A stretch of DNA of 64,000 bases, taken from assembly GCA_018268595.1 (NCBI GenBank), contig JAFDWH010000001.1, forward strand, positions 62,001 through 126,000, given 5' to 3'. Positions 8,384 to 20,077 of this stretch are shown piece by piece. Numbering within the stretch: the stretch's first letter is position 1; each line of letters opens with the position of its first letter. Origin of the DNA: Actinomycetota bacterium (GTDB lineage: Bacteria > Actinomycetota > Thermoleophilia > Solirubrobacterales > Solirubrobacteraceae). Made by a program: the position numbers and the translations under genes. The notes under the pieces are model-generated. The model did no database searches. It saw only the letters and a list, made by a program, of their open reading frames with translations, and had not been told where the DNA came from.

Positions 8384-9201
8384 TCTCCGGCGTCGTCGAC
8401 CTGCACGTGCACGGCGGCCCAAGCCTCATCCCGCGCCACGCCGCCGACCCGCAGATGGTGGCGATGCACCGCGACGCCGGCGCCGAGGTCGTGGTGCTGA
8501 AGGCGCACGAGGGCTCGACAGCCGAGCGCGCCGCGCTGTGCGGCCCGGACGTGCTCGGCGGGATCGTCCTCAACTCGCCGGTCGGCGGCGCGAACCCGTC
8601 GGCGGTCGAGACCGCGGCCGGCCTCGGCGGCCGCATCGTGTGGATGCCGACGACGTCGGCCGCGAACCACCAGCGCACCGCCTGCTCGGAGGAGCTGAGC
8701 ATCCACAGGCACCTCACGTTCCGGCTCGTGCCGGTCGTCGACGACGGCAGACTGCGCGAGGAGTGGTCCGAGGTGCTGGAGGTGTGCGCGCAGCACGACC
8801 TCGTGCTCGCCTCCGGCCACCTGTCCGCGCGCGAGACGCTGGTGCTGTTCGGCGAGGCGCGCCGGCTCGGCGTCACGCGGCTGCTCGTCAACCACCCGCT
8901 GCTCCCGTTCCAGGAGTGGGACGACGAGCTGATCCCGGCGTTCGCGAGACTCGACGCGCACCTTGAGCTCGGCATCCTTGCCGACCTCGTGCAGCAGCCC
9001 GGAGGACGGCTGTCGAAGGAGCTCACGCGCGTCTACCCCAGCTCGCTGCTCGTGTTCGGTTCCGACCTCGGACACGCCGACTACCCGACGCTCGACGAGG
9101 CGCTCGGGCCGTGGGTCGACGAGCTGTCGAGACACACCGGCGAGGCGCGGGCGCTCGAGGTGCTGCAGACGAACGGCCGCGCGCTGCTCGGCATCGGCTG
9201 A
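8380..9201 (+). CDS. Amidohydrolase-like metal-dependent hydrolase (possibly DUF6282)
   Basis: A 273-residue protein that begins with an amidohydrolase-type metal motif, DLHVHGGPSLIPRH, at about residues 7-20. Further candidate ligands are H in VLKAHEG, H in ASGHLSARE, H in LVNHPLL and D in FGSDLGHADY. This pattern fits a TIM-barrel metal hydrolase, possibly the DUF6282 family. The GTG start at 8380 overlaps the ligase stop as GTGA, and no ATG precedes the metal motif. As part of the operon it probably hydrolyses an amide, lactam or lactone intermediate. The reaction is inferred from fold only. Confidence 0.75.
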   Translation: MISGVVDLHVHGGPSLIPRHAADPQMVAMHRDAGAEVVVLKAHEGSTAERAALCGPDVLGGIVLNSPVGGANPSAVETAAGLGGRIVWMPTTSAANHQRTACSEELSIHRHLTFRLVPVVDDGRLREEWSEVLEVCAQHDLVLASGHLSARETLVLFGEARRLGVTRLLVNHPLLPFQEWDDELIPAFARLDAHLELGILADLVQQPGGRLSKELTRVYPSSLLVFGSDLGHADYPTLDEALGPWVDELSRHTGEARALEVLQTNGRALLGIG

Positions 9202-9253
9202 GCCGCGCGCCGGCGCCGGCGGCCGCCCACCCAACCCCGAGAAGGAGCAAGCG

Positions 9254-9640
9254 ATGACCGTCACCCGCATCCCCTCCCCGTCCCCCTTCGCGCCGGTCGT
9301 CGGCTTCAGCGCCGGCGTGCGCGCCGGCGACCTCGTGCTCGTCGCGGGCGTGAGCGCCACCGCCGCCGGCGGCGAGCTCGTCGGCGGCGACGACGCCTAC
9401 GCGCAGACGCGCGAGACGCTGCGCAAGATCGAGGAGATCCTGAGCGCGGCCGGCGCCCGCCTCGACCAGGTCGTGCAGACGCGCATGTACATCGCCCGGC
9501 GCGAGGACTGGGCGCAGGTCGGCAGAGCCCACGGCGAGGTGTTCGGCGAGGTGCTCCCGGCGTCGGCGATGCTCGTCACCGGGCTCGTCGACCCCCGCAT
9601 GCTCGTGGAGATCGAGGCGGTCGCGCACGTTGGCGACTGA
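9254..9640 (+). CDS. RidA/YjgF/UK114-family protein
   Basis: A 128-residue RidA superfamily member. Typical blocks are LVLVAGVSATAAGG, AQTRETLRKIEEILSAAGA and QTRMYIARREDW, with the C-terminal VEIEAVAHV. RidA proteins hydrolyse reactive enamine/imine intermediates to ketones and ammonia; many subfamilies sit in catabolic operons. The C-terminal catalytic Arg of canonical RidA (RxxVEVxA) is seen as the DPRMLVEIEA Arg. The start is supported by GAAGGAG at 9241-9247. It lies 52 nt after the hydrolase gene, probably the last gene of the operon, and suggests that the pathway generates an imine from a nitrogen-containing substrate. Confidence 0.88.
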   Translation: MTVTRIPSPSPFAPVVGFSAGVRAGDLVLVAGVSATAAGGELVGGDDAYAQTRETLRKIEEILSAAGARLDQVVQTRMYIARREDWAQVGRAHGEVFGEVLPASAMLVTGLVDPRMLVEIEAVAHVGD

Positions 9641-9685
9641 CGCGCCGGCGCACGCGTCGGGCACCCTACGCGCCGCCGGCCCGCC

Positions 9686-10426
9686 CTACGCGCCGCCGCG
9701 CCCGACCTGCGAGCCGCCGGTGACGTGCTCGGTCCCGTCGGCGAGACGCACCCACGCCTTGTGCGTGCCGTCGTAGTCCGGGCCCCACAGCAGCAGCGTC
9801 GCGGGCTCGCCGGCGACCGTGCAGGGCTCCGGCGCGGGCGCCTCGCCGTCCAGCAGCGCCCGCACGAACGGGTTCTCGCGCCGCTCGCGGGCGATCGTCG
9901 TCGGCGCACGATGGCCGGGGCGCACGCGCGTCTCGCCGGGCAGCGCGAGCAGCCGCTCCAGCGACGCGCGCAGGTCGGCGAGGCCCGTCGCCTGCGGCGC
10001 GCGCGTGCCGCCGACCGTGCCGGCGAACAGCACGTCGGCAGTGAAGACGTCGGTCCCGTCCACGAGGAAGGCGAGATGCCCGTGCGCGTGGCCCGGCGTG
10101 TGCAGGCACTCGATCGCGAGCGCCCCCTGCTCGATCCGCTGCCCGTCGGTCAGCGTCTCGTCCACCGACCCGTCCGGCAGCTCCTGCGCGGTGAGCGGGT
10201 GCGCGAGGACGCGCGCGCCGAGCTCGCGGTAGCCGTCGAGGCGGACGTGGTCGACGTGGTGGTGGGTGAGCAGCACGACCGGGACCGTCAGCCGCTCGCG
10301 CTCGATCTGCTCCAGCAGCGGGCCGGGGACCCCGTTGCCGTCGATCAGGACGCCGGTCCCGGCCTCGTCGTCGAGCAGGTAGGCGTTCGAGAGGTAGTCC
10401 TCGCTCTCGGTGCGGTGGAGACGCAT
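9686..10426 (-). CDS. MBL-fold metallo-hydrolase (glyoxalase II-like)
   Basis: A 246-residue metallo-beta-lactamase-fold protein with the metal signature HHHVDH (LTHHHVDHVRLDG) and downstream ligands H in TPGHAHGH, D in FTADVLF and H in RPGHRAP. It has a C-terminal extension of about 60 residues. It follows the class III alcohol dehydrogenase with a TGATG junction (its ATG shares one base with the upstream stop). In mycothiol-using actinobacteria an MBL gene sits next to S-(hydroxymethyl)mycothiol dehydrogenase, so hydrolysis of an S-formyl thiol ester is a sensible guess for this pair. Confidence 0.85.
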   Translation of the reverse strand: MRLHRTESEDYLSNAYLLDDEAGTGVLIDGNGVPGPLLEQIERERLTVPVVLLTHHHVDHVRLDGYRELGARVLAHPLTAQELPDGSVDETLTDGQRIEQGALAIECLHTPGHAHGHLAFLVDGTDVFTADVLFAGTVGGTRAPQATGLADLRASLERLLALPGETRVRPGHRAPTTIARERRENPFVRALLDGEAPAPEPCTVAGEPATLLLWGPDYDGTHKAWVRLADGTEHVTGGSQVGRGGA

Positions 10427-11532
10427 CAGGAGAACCCGATCACGGAGCGGACGCCGTCCTGGCGGTGCATCAGGTCGAAGCCCTCGTTGACCTGCTCGAG
10501 CGAGATGCGGTGCGAGACGAACGCGTCGACGTCGATCTCGCCGGCCAGGTAGCGGTCGACGAGCTGCGGCACCTGGTCGCGGCCCTTGACGCCGCCGAAG
10601 GAGGACCCGCAGACGCGGCGTCCGGTGATGAGCAGGCGCGGGACGACGTCGAGCGTCTCGTCCTTGCCGGCCACGCCGCACATCGTCGCGAGGCCCCAGC
10701 CCATGCGGGCCGCCTCGACCGCCTGCCGCATCACGCCGACGAGGCCGGTCGCCTCGAACGTGTAGTCGGCGCCCATCCCGCCGGTCTCCTCCAGCACGCG
10801 CTCGACCGTCCCGTCGCCGCCGATCCAAGTGTCGGTCGCGCCGTGGTGGCGCGCCATCGCGAGGCGCTCCTCCGACAGGTCGATGCAGACGATGCGCTCC
10901 GCCTTCTGCAGCCGCGCGCCGGCGACGGCACCGAGCCCGACCATGCCGGCGCCGAAGACGACGACGGTCGAGCCCTCCTCCACCTGCGCGGTGAACATCG
11001 CGGCGCCGATGCCGGTCGAGAGCCCGCAGGCGAACAGGCAGGCGGCCTCGAGCGGCGCCTCGGGATTTACCTTCGCGAGCGCGATCTCCGGCACCACGGT
11101 ATGCGTCGCGAACGTCGAGGTGCCCATGAAGTGGCGGATCGGCTCGCCGTCGCGCGTCAGGCGCGTCGTCCCGTCGGGGAGGAAGCCGAGGTTCTGCTGC
11201 TCGCGGATCGCGGTGCAGATGTTGGTCTTCGGCGAGCGGCAGTGCTCGCACTCGCGGCACTGCGGGGAGAACAGCGTGACGACGTGGTCGCCCACGGCGA
11301 CGTCGCGCACGTCGGGTCCGACCGCCTCGACTACGCCGGCGCCCTCGTGGCCGAGGACCGTCGGCGCGTAGCCGGACGGGTCGACCCCGGAGGCGGTGTA
11401 CATGTCGGTGTGGCAGACGCCGCACGCGACGAGCCGGACGAGCACCTCGCGTCCGCGCGGCTCCGCGAGGTCGAGGTCGGTGACGTTGAGCGGCTGGCCG
11501 AACTCCTCCAGCACCGCGGCGCGGATCCTCAT
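10426..11532 (-). CDS. Zinc-dependent class III-type alcohol/formaldehyde dehydrogenase
   Basis: A 368-residue medium-chain dehydrogenase. Catalytic zinc ligands appear in ACGVCHTD, GHEGAG and ACLFACGLSTG. Four structural-zinc cysteines are in the PQCRECEHCRSPKTNIC segment, and the NAD motif is GAGMVGLGAV. The PKTNIC and HFMGTSTFATH blocks are characteristic of class III enzymes (S-hydroxymethyl-thiol dehydrogenase). In this lineage the thiol could be mycothiol or another low-molecular-weight thiol. It overlaps purC as ATGA (11529-11532) and the MBL gene by one base, so the three are one transcript. A thiol-linked formaldehyde route coupled to purine synthesis is unusual. Confidence 0.88.
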   Translation of the reverse strand: MRIRAAVLEEFGQPLNVTDLDLAEPRGREVLVRLVACGVCHTDMYTASGVDPSGYAPTVLGHEGAGVVEAVGPDVRDVAVGDHVVTLFSPQCRECEHCRSPKTNICTAIREQQNLGFLPDGTTRLTRDGEPIRHFMGTSTFATHTVVPEIALAKVNPEAPLEAACLFACGLSTGIGAAMFTAQVEEGSTVVVFGAGMVGLGAVAGARLQKAERIVCIDLSEERLAMARHHGATDTWIGGDGTVERVLEETGGMGADYTFEATGLVGVMRQAVEAARMGWGLATMCGVAGKDETLDVVPRLLITGRRVCGSSFGGVKGRDQVPQLVDRYLAGEIDVDAFVSHRISLEQVNEGFDLMHRQDGVRSVIGFS

Positions 11533-12410
11533 GCCGCCGTCCGCTCCAGCCAGGCGTCGAACGGCTGGCCCGTGATCAGCTCGTACGCTTCGACGTACTT
11601 CGCGCGCGTGGCGGCGACGACGTCGTCGGGAATCGGCGGCGCGGGCGGCTTCTTGTCCCACCCGGTGCCGGACGCCCAGTCGCGCACGAACTGCTTGTCG
11701 AAGCTCGTCTGGCCCCTGCCGACCGCGTAGCCCTTTACGGGCCAGAAGCGCGAGGAGTCGGGGGTCAGCACCTCGTCGCCGAGCGTCAGCGCACCGTCCG
11801 CGCCCTTGCCCAGCTCGAACTTCGTGTCGGCCAGGATCACGCCGCGCGAGCGGGCGTGCTCCGCCGCCTTCGCGTACAGCTCCACCGAGGCGTCGCGCAC
11901 GCGCTCGGCGAGCGCGCGGTCCCCGCCCAGCAAGTCGATCGTCTGGTCGAAGTCGATCGCCTCGTCGTGGCCGACCTCGGCCTTCGTGCTCGGCGTGTAG
12001 AGCGGCTCGGGCAGCTGCTCGGACTCCTGCAGGCCCGGCGGCAGGTCCAGCCCGGACACCTTGCCGGTCGCGAGGTAGTCCTTCCAGCCGGAGCCGGTGA
12101 TGTAACCGCGCACGATGCACTCGACCGGCAGCATCGACAGCTTCTGCACCACGAGCGCGCGGCCGCGCACCTCCTCCGGCACGCCGTCCGTGGCGGAGAC
12201 GAAGTGGTTCGGGATCCGGTCCGCGAGCAGCTCGAACCAGAACACCGACAGACCCGTGAGGACCTTGCCCTTGTCCGGGATCGGCGTCGGGTGGATCGCG
12301 TCGTACGTCGAGATCCGGTCGGTCGCGACCAGCAGCAGCCGATCGCCGAGGTCGTACAGCTCACGGACCTTGCCAGAAGCGATCAGGGGCAGGTCGGAAA
12401 GTGCGGTCAT
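11529..12410 (-). CDS. purC: Phosphoribosylaminoimidazole-succinocarboxamide synthase (SAICAR synthetase)
   Basis: A 293-residue SAICAR synthase that condenses CAIR with aspartate using ATP in purine synthesis. Visible family blocks are GKVRELYDLGDRLLLVATDRIS at the N-terminus, VECIVRGYITGSGWKDY, ADTKFELG and LTPDSSRFW with KQFVRDW. Length matches the longer bacterial/yeast-type enzymes. ATG 12410 starts MTALSDLPL. A minus-strand TATACT at 12458-12453 could be its -10 box, giving a leader of about 35 nt. It is the first gene of a purC-dehydrogenase-MBL chain. Confidence 0.96.
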   Translation of the reverse strand: MTALSDLPLIASGKVRELYDLGDRLLLVATDRISTYDAIHPTPIPDKGKVLTGLSVFWFELLADRIPNHFVSATDGVPEEVRGRALVVQKLSMLPVECIVRGYITGSGWKDYLATGKVSGLDLPPGLQESEQLPEPLYTPSTKAEVGHDEAIDFDQTIDLLGGDRALAERVRDASVELYAKAAEHARSRGVILADTKFELGKGADGALTLGDEVLTPDSSRFWPVKGYAVGRGQTSFDKQFVRDWASGTGWDKKPPAPPIPDDVVAATRAKYVEAYELITGQPFDAWLERTAA

Positions 12411-12512
12411 CGTGGTCACCGAGGCCGAGTAGCGGACTGATGTTGAGTTGACAGTATACTTTCGATCAGCGCTCTGCAGCTGAGGGCGCCCGTTGCGGAC
12501 TCCCCCCCTCCC

Positions 12513-13556
12513 ATGACCGATCCGCTCGAAGCCCTGCCGGTTCGCCTCGCTGCACACACTGACGAGACGCGACGGGCGCTCGTGGCGCCGGACAGCTTCA
12601 AGGGGACGATCGCCGCGGCCGACGTGGCAGCGGCGATCGCGCGCGGTGTACGTGCCGCCGGCAGCACGGCGGTCGAGCTGCCGGTCGCCGACGGCGGTGA
12701 GGGGACGATGGACGTCCTCGTGCGCGCGCTCGGCGGCGAGCTCCACACGGTCGTCGCGAGCGATCCGCTCGGCCGACAGGTGCAGGCGAGCTGGGCGTTG
12801 CTGACCGACGGGCGCACCGCCGTCGTAGAGGCCGCGCAGGCGAGCGGACTCGGACTGGTCGGCAGGACGGAGCGCGGCCCGGCCACGGCGTGGGCCGCCT
12901 CGACGCGCGGCACCGGCGAGCTGATCGCCGCCGCGGTCGCCGCCGGCGCCGAGCGGGTCCTCGTGACGGTCGGCGGCTCGGCGACGACCGACGGCGGCGC
13001 GGGCGCACTGGAGGCGCTCGCGGAGGTCGACGTCGGCGACGTCGCGATCGACGTGCTCTGCGACGTCACGACGTCGTTCGAGCAGGCGCCCGCCGTGTTC
13101 GCCCCACAGAAGGGCGCTGATGCGTCAACCGTCGCACAGCTCGAGCGTCGGCTCACCGCGCTCGCAGCGACGTTCGCGCGCGACCCGCGGGACGAGCCGA
13201 TGACCGGTGCCGCTGGCGGGCTCGCCGGCGGCCTCTGGGCACAGCACGGCGCGCGGCTCGTCTCAGGCGCCGCCTACGTGCTCGACGCGCTCGGCTTCGA
13301 CGGCCTCGCGCGCAGCACGACGCTGGTCGTCACAGGCGAGGGCCGCCTCGACCTCCAGACGCGCCAGGGCAAGATCGTCGGCGAGATCGCCCGCCGCTGC
13401 CGCGGAATCGGCGTCCCCTGCCACGCAGTCGTCGGCCGCAACAAACTCGCTCCGCACGAGCGGGACGAGATCGGCATCGCCGCCATCACCGAGGCCGGCA
13501 CGATCGCGGCACTCGAAGCTGCCGGCACGGCGTTGGGCCGACGCGGCGCCGGCTGA
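12513..13556 (+). CDS. Glycerate 2-kinase (GarK/GlxK family)
   Basis: A 347-residue glycerate kinase of the type that phosphorylates glycerate to 2-phosphoglycerate with ATP. The family start APDSFKGT lies near residue 27, followed by PVADGGEGTMD, ATDGGAGALEA-like VGGSATTDGGAGAL and the C-terminal VVTGEGRLDLQTRQGK. The annotated start has no evident Shine-Dalgarno; the conserved core begins about 25 residues in, so a downstream GTG near 12580 is possible. Divergent from purC. With the 2-hydroxyacid (glyoxylate/hydroxypyruvate-type) dehydrogenase at 33 kb it could serve glyoxylate/glycerate metabolism. Confidence 0.92.
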   Translation: MTDPLEALPVRLAAHTDETRRALVAPDSFKGTIAAADVAAAIARGVRAAGSTAVELPVADGGEGTMDVLVRALGGELHTVVASDPLGRQVQASWALLTDGRTAVVEAAQASGLGLVGRTERGPATAWAASTRGTGELIAAAVAAGAERVLVTVGGSATTDGGAGALEALAEVDVGDVAIDVLCDVTTSFEQAPAVFAPQKGADASTVAQLERRLTALAATFARDPRDEPMTGAAGGLAGGLWAQHGARLVSGAAYVLDALGFDGLARSTTLVVTGEGRLDLQTRQGKIVGEIARRCRGIGVPCHAVVGRNKLAPHERDEIGIAAITEAGTIAALEAAGTALGRRGAG

Positions 13557-13642
13557 GACAGACGCCGCGGCTGGCGAGACAGAAAATCGGGCCCTGTACC
13601 GCAGAGCCTCCCGAAACGACCTTTCTCAGGGGGAGGTGCTTC

Positions 13643-13665
13643 CATAGCGGGGGCGGGTTTTGAAC
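13643..13665 (-). repeat. Degenerate copy of a tRNA 3' end (candidate relic attachment site)
   Basis: This 23-nt segment matches the 3' end of the tRNA-fMet gene at 32944-32966 in 21 of 23 positions and in the same orientation; a CCGCGACC block follows in both copies after a 6-nt insertion here. No complete tRNA can be folded: the T-stem no longer pairs and there is no anticodon arm. It lies in the 283-nt gap between glycerate kinase and the acyl-CoA ligase, which otherwise shows only a possible hairpin (CCTCCC 13607-13612 with GGGAGG about 13630) and no credible gene. Confidence 0.5.
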
Positions 13666-13839
13666 AGACATCCGCGACCGCCTACCGGATCGTCGAGCAG
13701 CGGGACCTGTCGTAGAAACGGGCAAGAGCCGGTTAATGACCCACCGGCCTATGTGCCGATCTTTGAGGCGGCGGGAGGCAGTAACCCGCGCGCGCCGCTG
13801 CGTGCTTCTCGATGATCTCCGCGACCCGGAAGACCTAAG

Positions 13840-15465
<1,626 letters not shown>

Positions 15466-15485
15466 CGTTCGCTCTCCTCTCCAGC

Positions 15486-15818
15486 TCACACGATGGGCGG
15501 GTCGACGACCACCTCGTAGCGCACGATCCGCTCGCCGTCCGGACACGCGTCGTGCGCGCGCGCGAGCGCGGCGTCGAGCATGCCGCGCACGCGCGGATCG
15601 GCCGCCGCGGAGCCGATCGACGTGTCCTCAAGGCCCTGCTGGATCGCGCGCGACCTGACGAGCAGCGGATCGAGCCGGACGAGCGCGACGAAGCCCTCGT
15701 CCTGCGCGCGCAGGACGACGTCCGCGACCAGCGGCGAGGCGGCGCGCAGCAGGCGCACTGCGGCGCGCTTCCAAGAAGGCTCCACGTTCGTCGCGTGCAC
15801 GAGGTTCGTCGGCGACAT
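15486..15818 (-). CDS. Small protein of unknown function in the E1/E2 operon
   Basis: A 110-residue predicted soluble protein that I do not recognise. It is mostly helical-looking, with LLRAASPLVADVVLRAQDEG and a C-terminal IVRYEVVVDPPIV strand; it has no signal peptide, cysteine cluster or obvious catalytic motif. Its ATG is one base from the E2 stop codon and its stop is 20 nt before the ligase start, so it is clearly co-transcribed with them. A role as an accessory or regulatory subunit is possible but unproven. Confidence 0.6.
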   Translation of the reverse strand: MSPTNLVHATNVEPSWKRAAVRLLRAASPLVADVVLRAQDEGFVALVRLDPLLVRSRAIQQGLEDTSIGSAAADPRVRGMLDAALARAHDACPDGERIVRYEVVVDPPIV

Positions 15819-15819
15819 G

Positions 15820-17087
<1,268 letters not shown>

Positions 17088-17091
<4 letters not shown>

Positions 17092-19409
17092 GGCAGCAGG
17101 TCCAGTGCGGCGCCGACGATCGTGTCCGTGTCGATGCCGAAGTAGCGGTAGAGGTCGTCGACGTCGCCGCACTGGCCGAAGTCGTCGACGCCGAGACAGG
17201 TGATGGGAACGTTGCGCACGGCGCCGAGGAAGCTCAGCGTGTGCGGGTGGCCGTCGAGCACGGTCACGAGCGGTGCCGCGCGCTCGGCCGGGAGCAGCTC
17301 GTCGAGGATCGCGTCCTCGCCGTCGTCGAGGCCGCGGCGTGCTTGCAGCGCCCGGAACAGCAGGTCGGGCGAGGTGAGGCACAGCACGTCGGCGGCGACG
17401 TCGGCGGCGGCCAGCTCGTCGGCGGCGGAGAGCGCCTCGGGTACCATCACGCCGACGGCCGCGATCGTCACCGCCGGCGAACCTTCGGCGCGTCGCAGCG
17501 CGTAGCCGCCGGCGAGCACGGCGCGACGGCGCTGCTCGCGCGCGGCCGGGTCGTCCGGGACGGCGGCGAGCGCCTGGTCGAGCGGGCGCGTCGAGAGGCG
17601 GAAGTACGCGTTGGTGCCGCCGGGCTTGCCGAGCCGGCCGAGCGCGTCGAGCAGCGCCCATTCGAGGTCCTGCCCGAAGGCCGGCTCCCACGCGATGCAG
17701 CGCGGCTGCTCGATCCCGACCGACGGCGTGATGATCGACTGGTGCGCGCCGCCCTCCGGCGCGAGCGTCACCCCGGACGGCGTGCCGACGAGGATCGACT
17801 GCCCGCCCGCGTACATGCCATAGGACCACGGCTCCAGCGCGCGGGTGACGAACGGGTCGTAGAGCGTGCCGATCGGCAGCAGCGGCTGCCCGTCACGCGA
17901 CCACGTCGCGCCCAGCTCACCGAGCAGGCAGACGAGGTTCACCTCCGCGATGCCCAGCTCGATGTGCTGGCCGTGCTCGCTCTCGCGCCATCTCACCAAG
18001 GTGTCGGTGTCGTCGGCGAACCAGTCGATCCGCTCGCCGACGTTCCAGATCCCGACCTTGTTGAGCCAGCCGCCGAGGTTCGTCGAGGAGGCCACGTCGG
18101 GGCTCACCGTCACGACCCGCGTTGCCGCCTCGGGAGCGCCGTTCGCGAGGTCGACGAAGAAGCGGCCGAACGCCTGCTGCGTCGATGCCCTGCCGCTGTG
18201 CGCACGGCCGAGGTCGACGGGGACCGCCGGTGGCGCGGCCGGCGGGCGCGGCTCGCGCTCCAGCCGTGCCGCCACCTCGCGGCACAGCTCGGCCTCCGGC
18301 GAGTGCTCGCCGAACTCGGCCCACGGGTCCTCCGCGTCAGCACCCAGCTCACCCGCCAGCTGCTCCCACTGCGTGCCGCTCAGCAGCGCCGAGTGGTTCG
18401 CCGGATGGCCCTGCGTCGGCAGTCGCCACGCCTTGATCGTGTAGGCGAAGATCACCGACGGGCGGTCGCTGACCGCGTCCGCCTCGGCGTAGGCGTCGAG
18501 CAGCCGCTGCAGGTCGTGGCCGCCGAGGTCGCGCACGGCGGCCGTCAGCTCCTCGTCGTCCAGCTCGCCGACGATCCGCTCGACGTCGCGCCGGCCACGC
18601 CCGGCCCCCGGCAGCCGCTCGCGCAGCTCCGCGGCCGGCGAGCGCAGCAGCCGCTGGTACTCCTCGTTGCCCATCTCGTCGATCCGCGCGCGCAGCGCCC
18701 CGCCGCCGCGCCGCTCGAACAGCCCCTCCAGCCGGCGCCCGTACTTGACCGTGATGGTGTGCCAGCCAGCCGCCTCGAACATCCCGGCGATGCGGCCGTG
18801 GGCGATGTCCGGCACGACCCGGTCGAGCGACTGGCGGTTGAGGTCGACGATCCACAGCAGCTCGCCGAGGCGCGGCACGACCGGGTCGACGAGCGCCTCC
18901 CAGATCGCGCCCTCGTCCAGCTCCGCGTCGCCCAGCAACGCGATCTGGCGGCCGCCCTGCGGCACGTCAAAGTGGCCGGCGACGTAGCGATGCGCGAGCG
19001 CGCTCCAGATCGTGGCCGTCGCGCCGATCCCGACCGAGCCGGTCGAGAAGTCCGCCGGCACCGGATCCTTCAAGCGCGACGGGTAGGACTGCAGGCCGCC
19101 GAACTCGCGCAGCGTCGTCAGGTATCTGCCGTCGAGCTGCCCCAGCAGGTACTCGATCGCGTGCAGCACCGGCGAAGCGTGCGGCTTGACCGACACGCGG
19201 TCCGGCGCGCGCAGGTGGTGAAACCACAGCGCCGTCATGATCGACGCCATCGACGCCGACGAGCTCTGGTGGCCGCCGACCTTCACCCCGGAGGGCGTTC
19301 TGCGCACTCTGTTCGCGTGATGGATGATCGACGTGGCGAGCCACAGCACGCGACTCTCGACGGCCTCCAGCACGTCGAGTTGCGAGCGGGTGGGAGCGGC
19401 GGTGGTCAT
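17088..19409 (-). CDS. Pyruvate/2-oxoacid dehydrogenase E1, homodimeric transketolase-like
   Basis: A 773-residue ThDP enzyme with both transketolase halves in one chain. The ThDP motif is GDAELDEGAIWEAL followed by NRQSLDRVV; the pyrimidine-binding domain includes ESEHGQHIELGIAEVN. The sequence resembles AceE-type E1 and related transketolase-like proteins but is shorter than enterobacterial AceE (about 890). ATG 19409 gives MTTAAPTRSQ; an upstream in-frame alternative would extend into the shared promoter region with the Lrp gene. Operon mates E2 and an acyl-CoA ligase suggest oxidative decarboxylation of pyruvate or a branched 2-oxoacid. The divergent Lrp-type gene is the obvious regulator candidate. 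Confidence 0.9.
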
Positions 19410-19483
19410 GCGACGATTGTTTCCGTAGATCTGCGCCACTGTCCAGCTGTCTGATCGCTGATAGGCCGATATGCGCACAGTCT

Positions 19484-19513
19484 TTGCGTCAATACGCGAA
19501 TCCTCGTTATGCT
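19484..19513 (+). promoter_or_regulatory. Promoter of the Lrp/AsnC gene, predicted leaderless
   Basis: TTGCGT (19484-19489), an 18-nt spacer and TATGCT (19508-19513) form a sigma-70-like promoter. The -10 box ends only 6 nt before the ATG at 19520, so transcription should start at or next to the initiation codon. The -35 region lies in an imperfect palindrome, TTGCGT-CAAT-ACGCGAA (19484-19500), a plausible Lrp-type autoregulatory site. Confidence 0.55.
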
Positions 19514-19519
19514 TATGCC

Positions 19520-19966
19520 ATGCCGCGCACGGATTTGGACGACATCGACCGCCGCATCCTTGAGCTGCTCGTGGAGGACGGCCGCCGGTCCGCCAGCGAC
19601 GTCGGCCGCGCGGTCGGCCTCTCGCCCGCCGCCGCTAAGCGGCGCATCGACCGGCTGGAGCAGCTCGGCGTGATCGGCGGCTACCGCGCCGTGCTCGACC
19701 ACGCCCGCCTCGGCAGCCAGATCGAGGCGTTCATCGAGCTGCGATTCGCCGGCGCGACCCAGGTCGACGACATCGAGGCCGTCGCCGCCGGCATGCCCGA
19801 GGTGGTCGAAGCGTTCACGACCGCCGGCGACCCCGACGCGCTCATGCGCGTCCGCGTCACCGACCTCGACCACCTCAAGCGCGTCGTCGACCGCATTCGC
19901 CGAACCCGCAAGGTCACCGGCACGAAGACGCTGATCGTGCTCGGCAGCGCGAGCCCGGGCCGCTGA
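19520..19966 (+). CDS. Lrp/AsnC-family transcriptional regulator
   Basis: A 148-residue Lrp-type protein. An N-terminal winged helix-turn-helix (LDDIDRRILELLVEDGRRSASDVGRAVGLSPAAAKRRIDRLE, residues 4-46) is followed by the RAM ligand-binding domain. It is divergent from the E1/E2 operon, 110 nt away, which is the classic arrangement for a local regulator sensing an amino acid or keto acid. ATG 19520 is chosen over an upstream in-frame TTG because the promoter's -10 box ends 6 nt before it. Confidence 0.93.
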   Translation: MPRTDLDDIDRRILELLVEDGRRSASDVGRAVGLSPAAAKRRIDRLEQLGVIGGYRAVLDHARLGSQIEAFIELRFAGATQVDDIEAVAAGMPEVVEAFTTAGDPDALMRVRVTDLDHLKRVVDRIRRTRKVTGTKTLIVLGSASPGR

Positions 19967-20002
19967 GCGACCCGCGGCGGGGGGCCGCTGACATCTGCGT
20001 TC

Positions 20003-20033
20003 AGTAAAAGAACAAACCACTTGTTCTTTTACT
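20003..20033. promoter_or_regulatory. 13-bp perfect inverted repeat, AT-rich operator candidate
   Basis: AGTAAAAGAACAA (20003-20015) and TTGTTCTTTTACT (20021-20033) are exact reverse complements separated by ACCAC. The block is strikingly AT-rich for this genome and is followed directly by TATACT (20034-20039), a good -10 box 38 nt before the exported-protein ATG. It could instead be a terminator hairpin for the Lrp gene, but it has no GC core or clear U-tract, so an operator is preferred. Confidence 0.55.
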
Positions 20034-20077
20034 TATACTCGACTACGGTGCGCCTCGCAAACGACCGCGGAGGATCG

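Noticed and set aside
12448-12460. TTGACA with overlapping TATACT as a rightward promoter for glycerate kinase
   Set aside because: The two boxes overlap, so they cannot be a -35/-10 pair on the plus strand; only a minus-strand -10 for purC is plausible.
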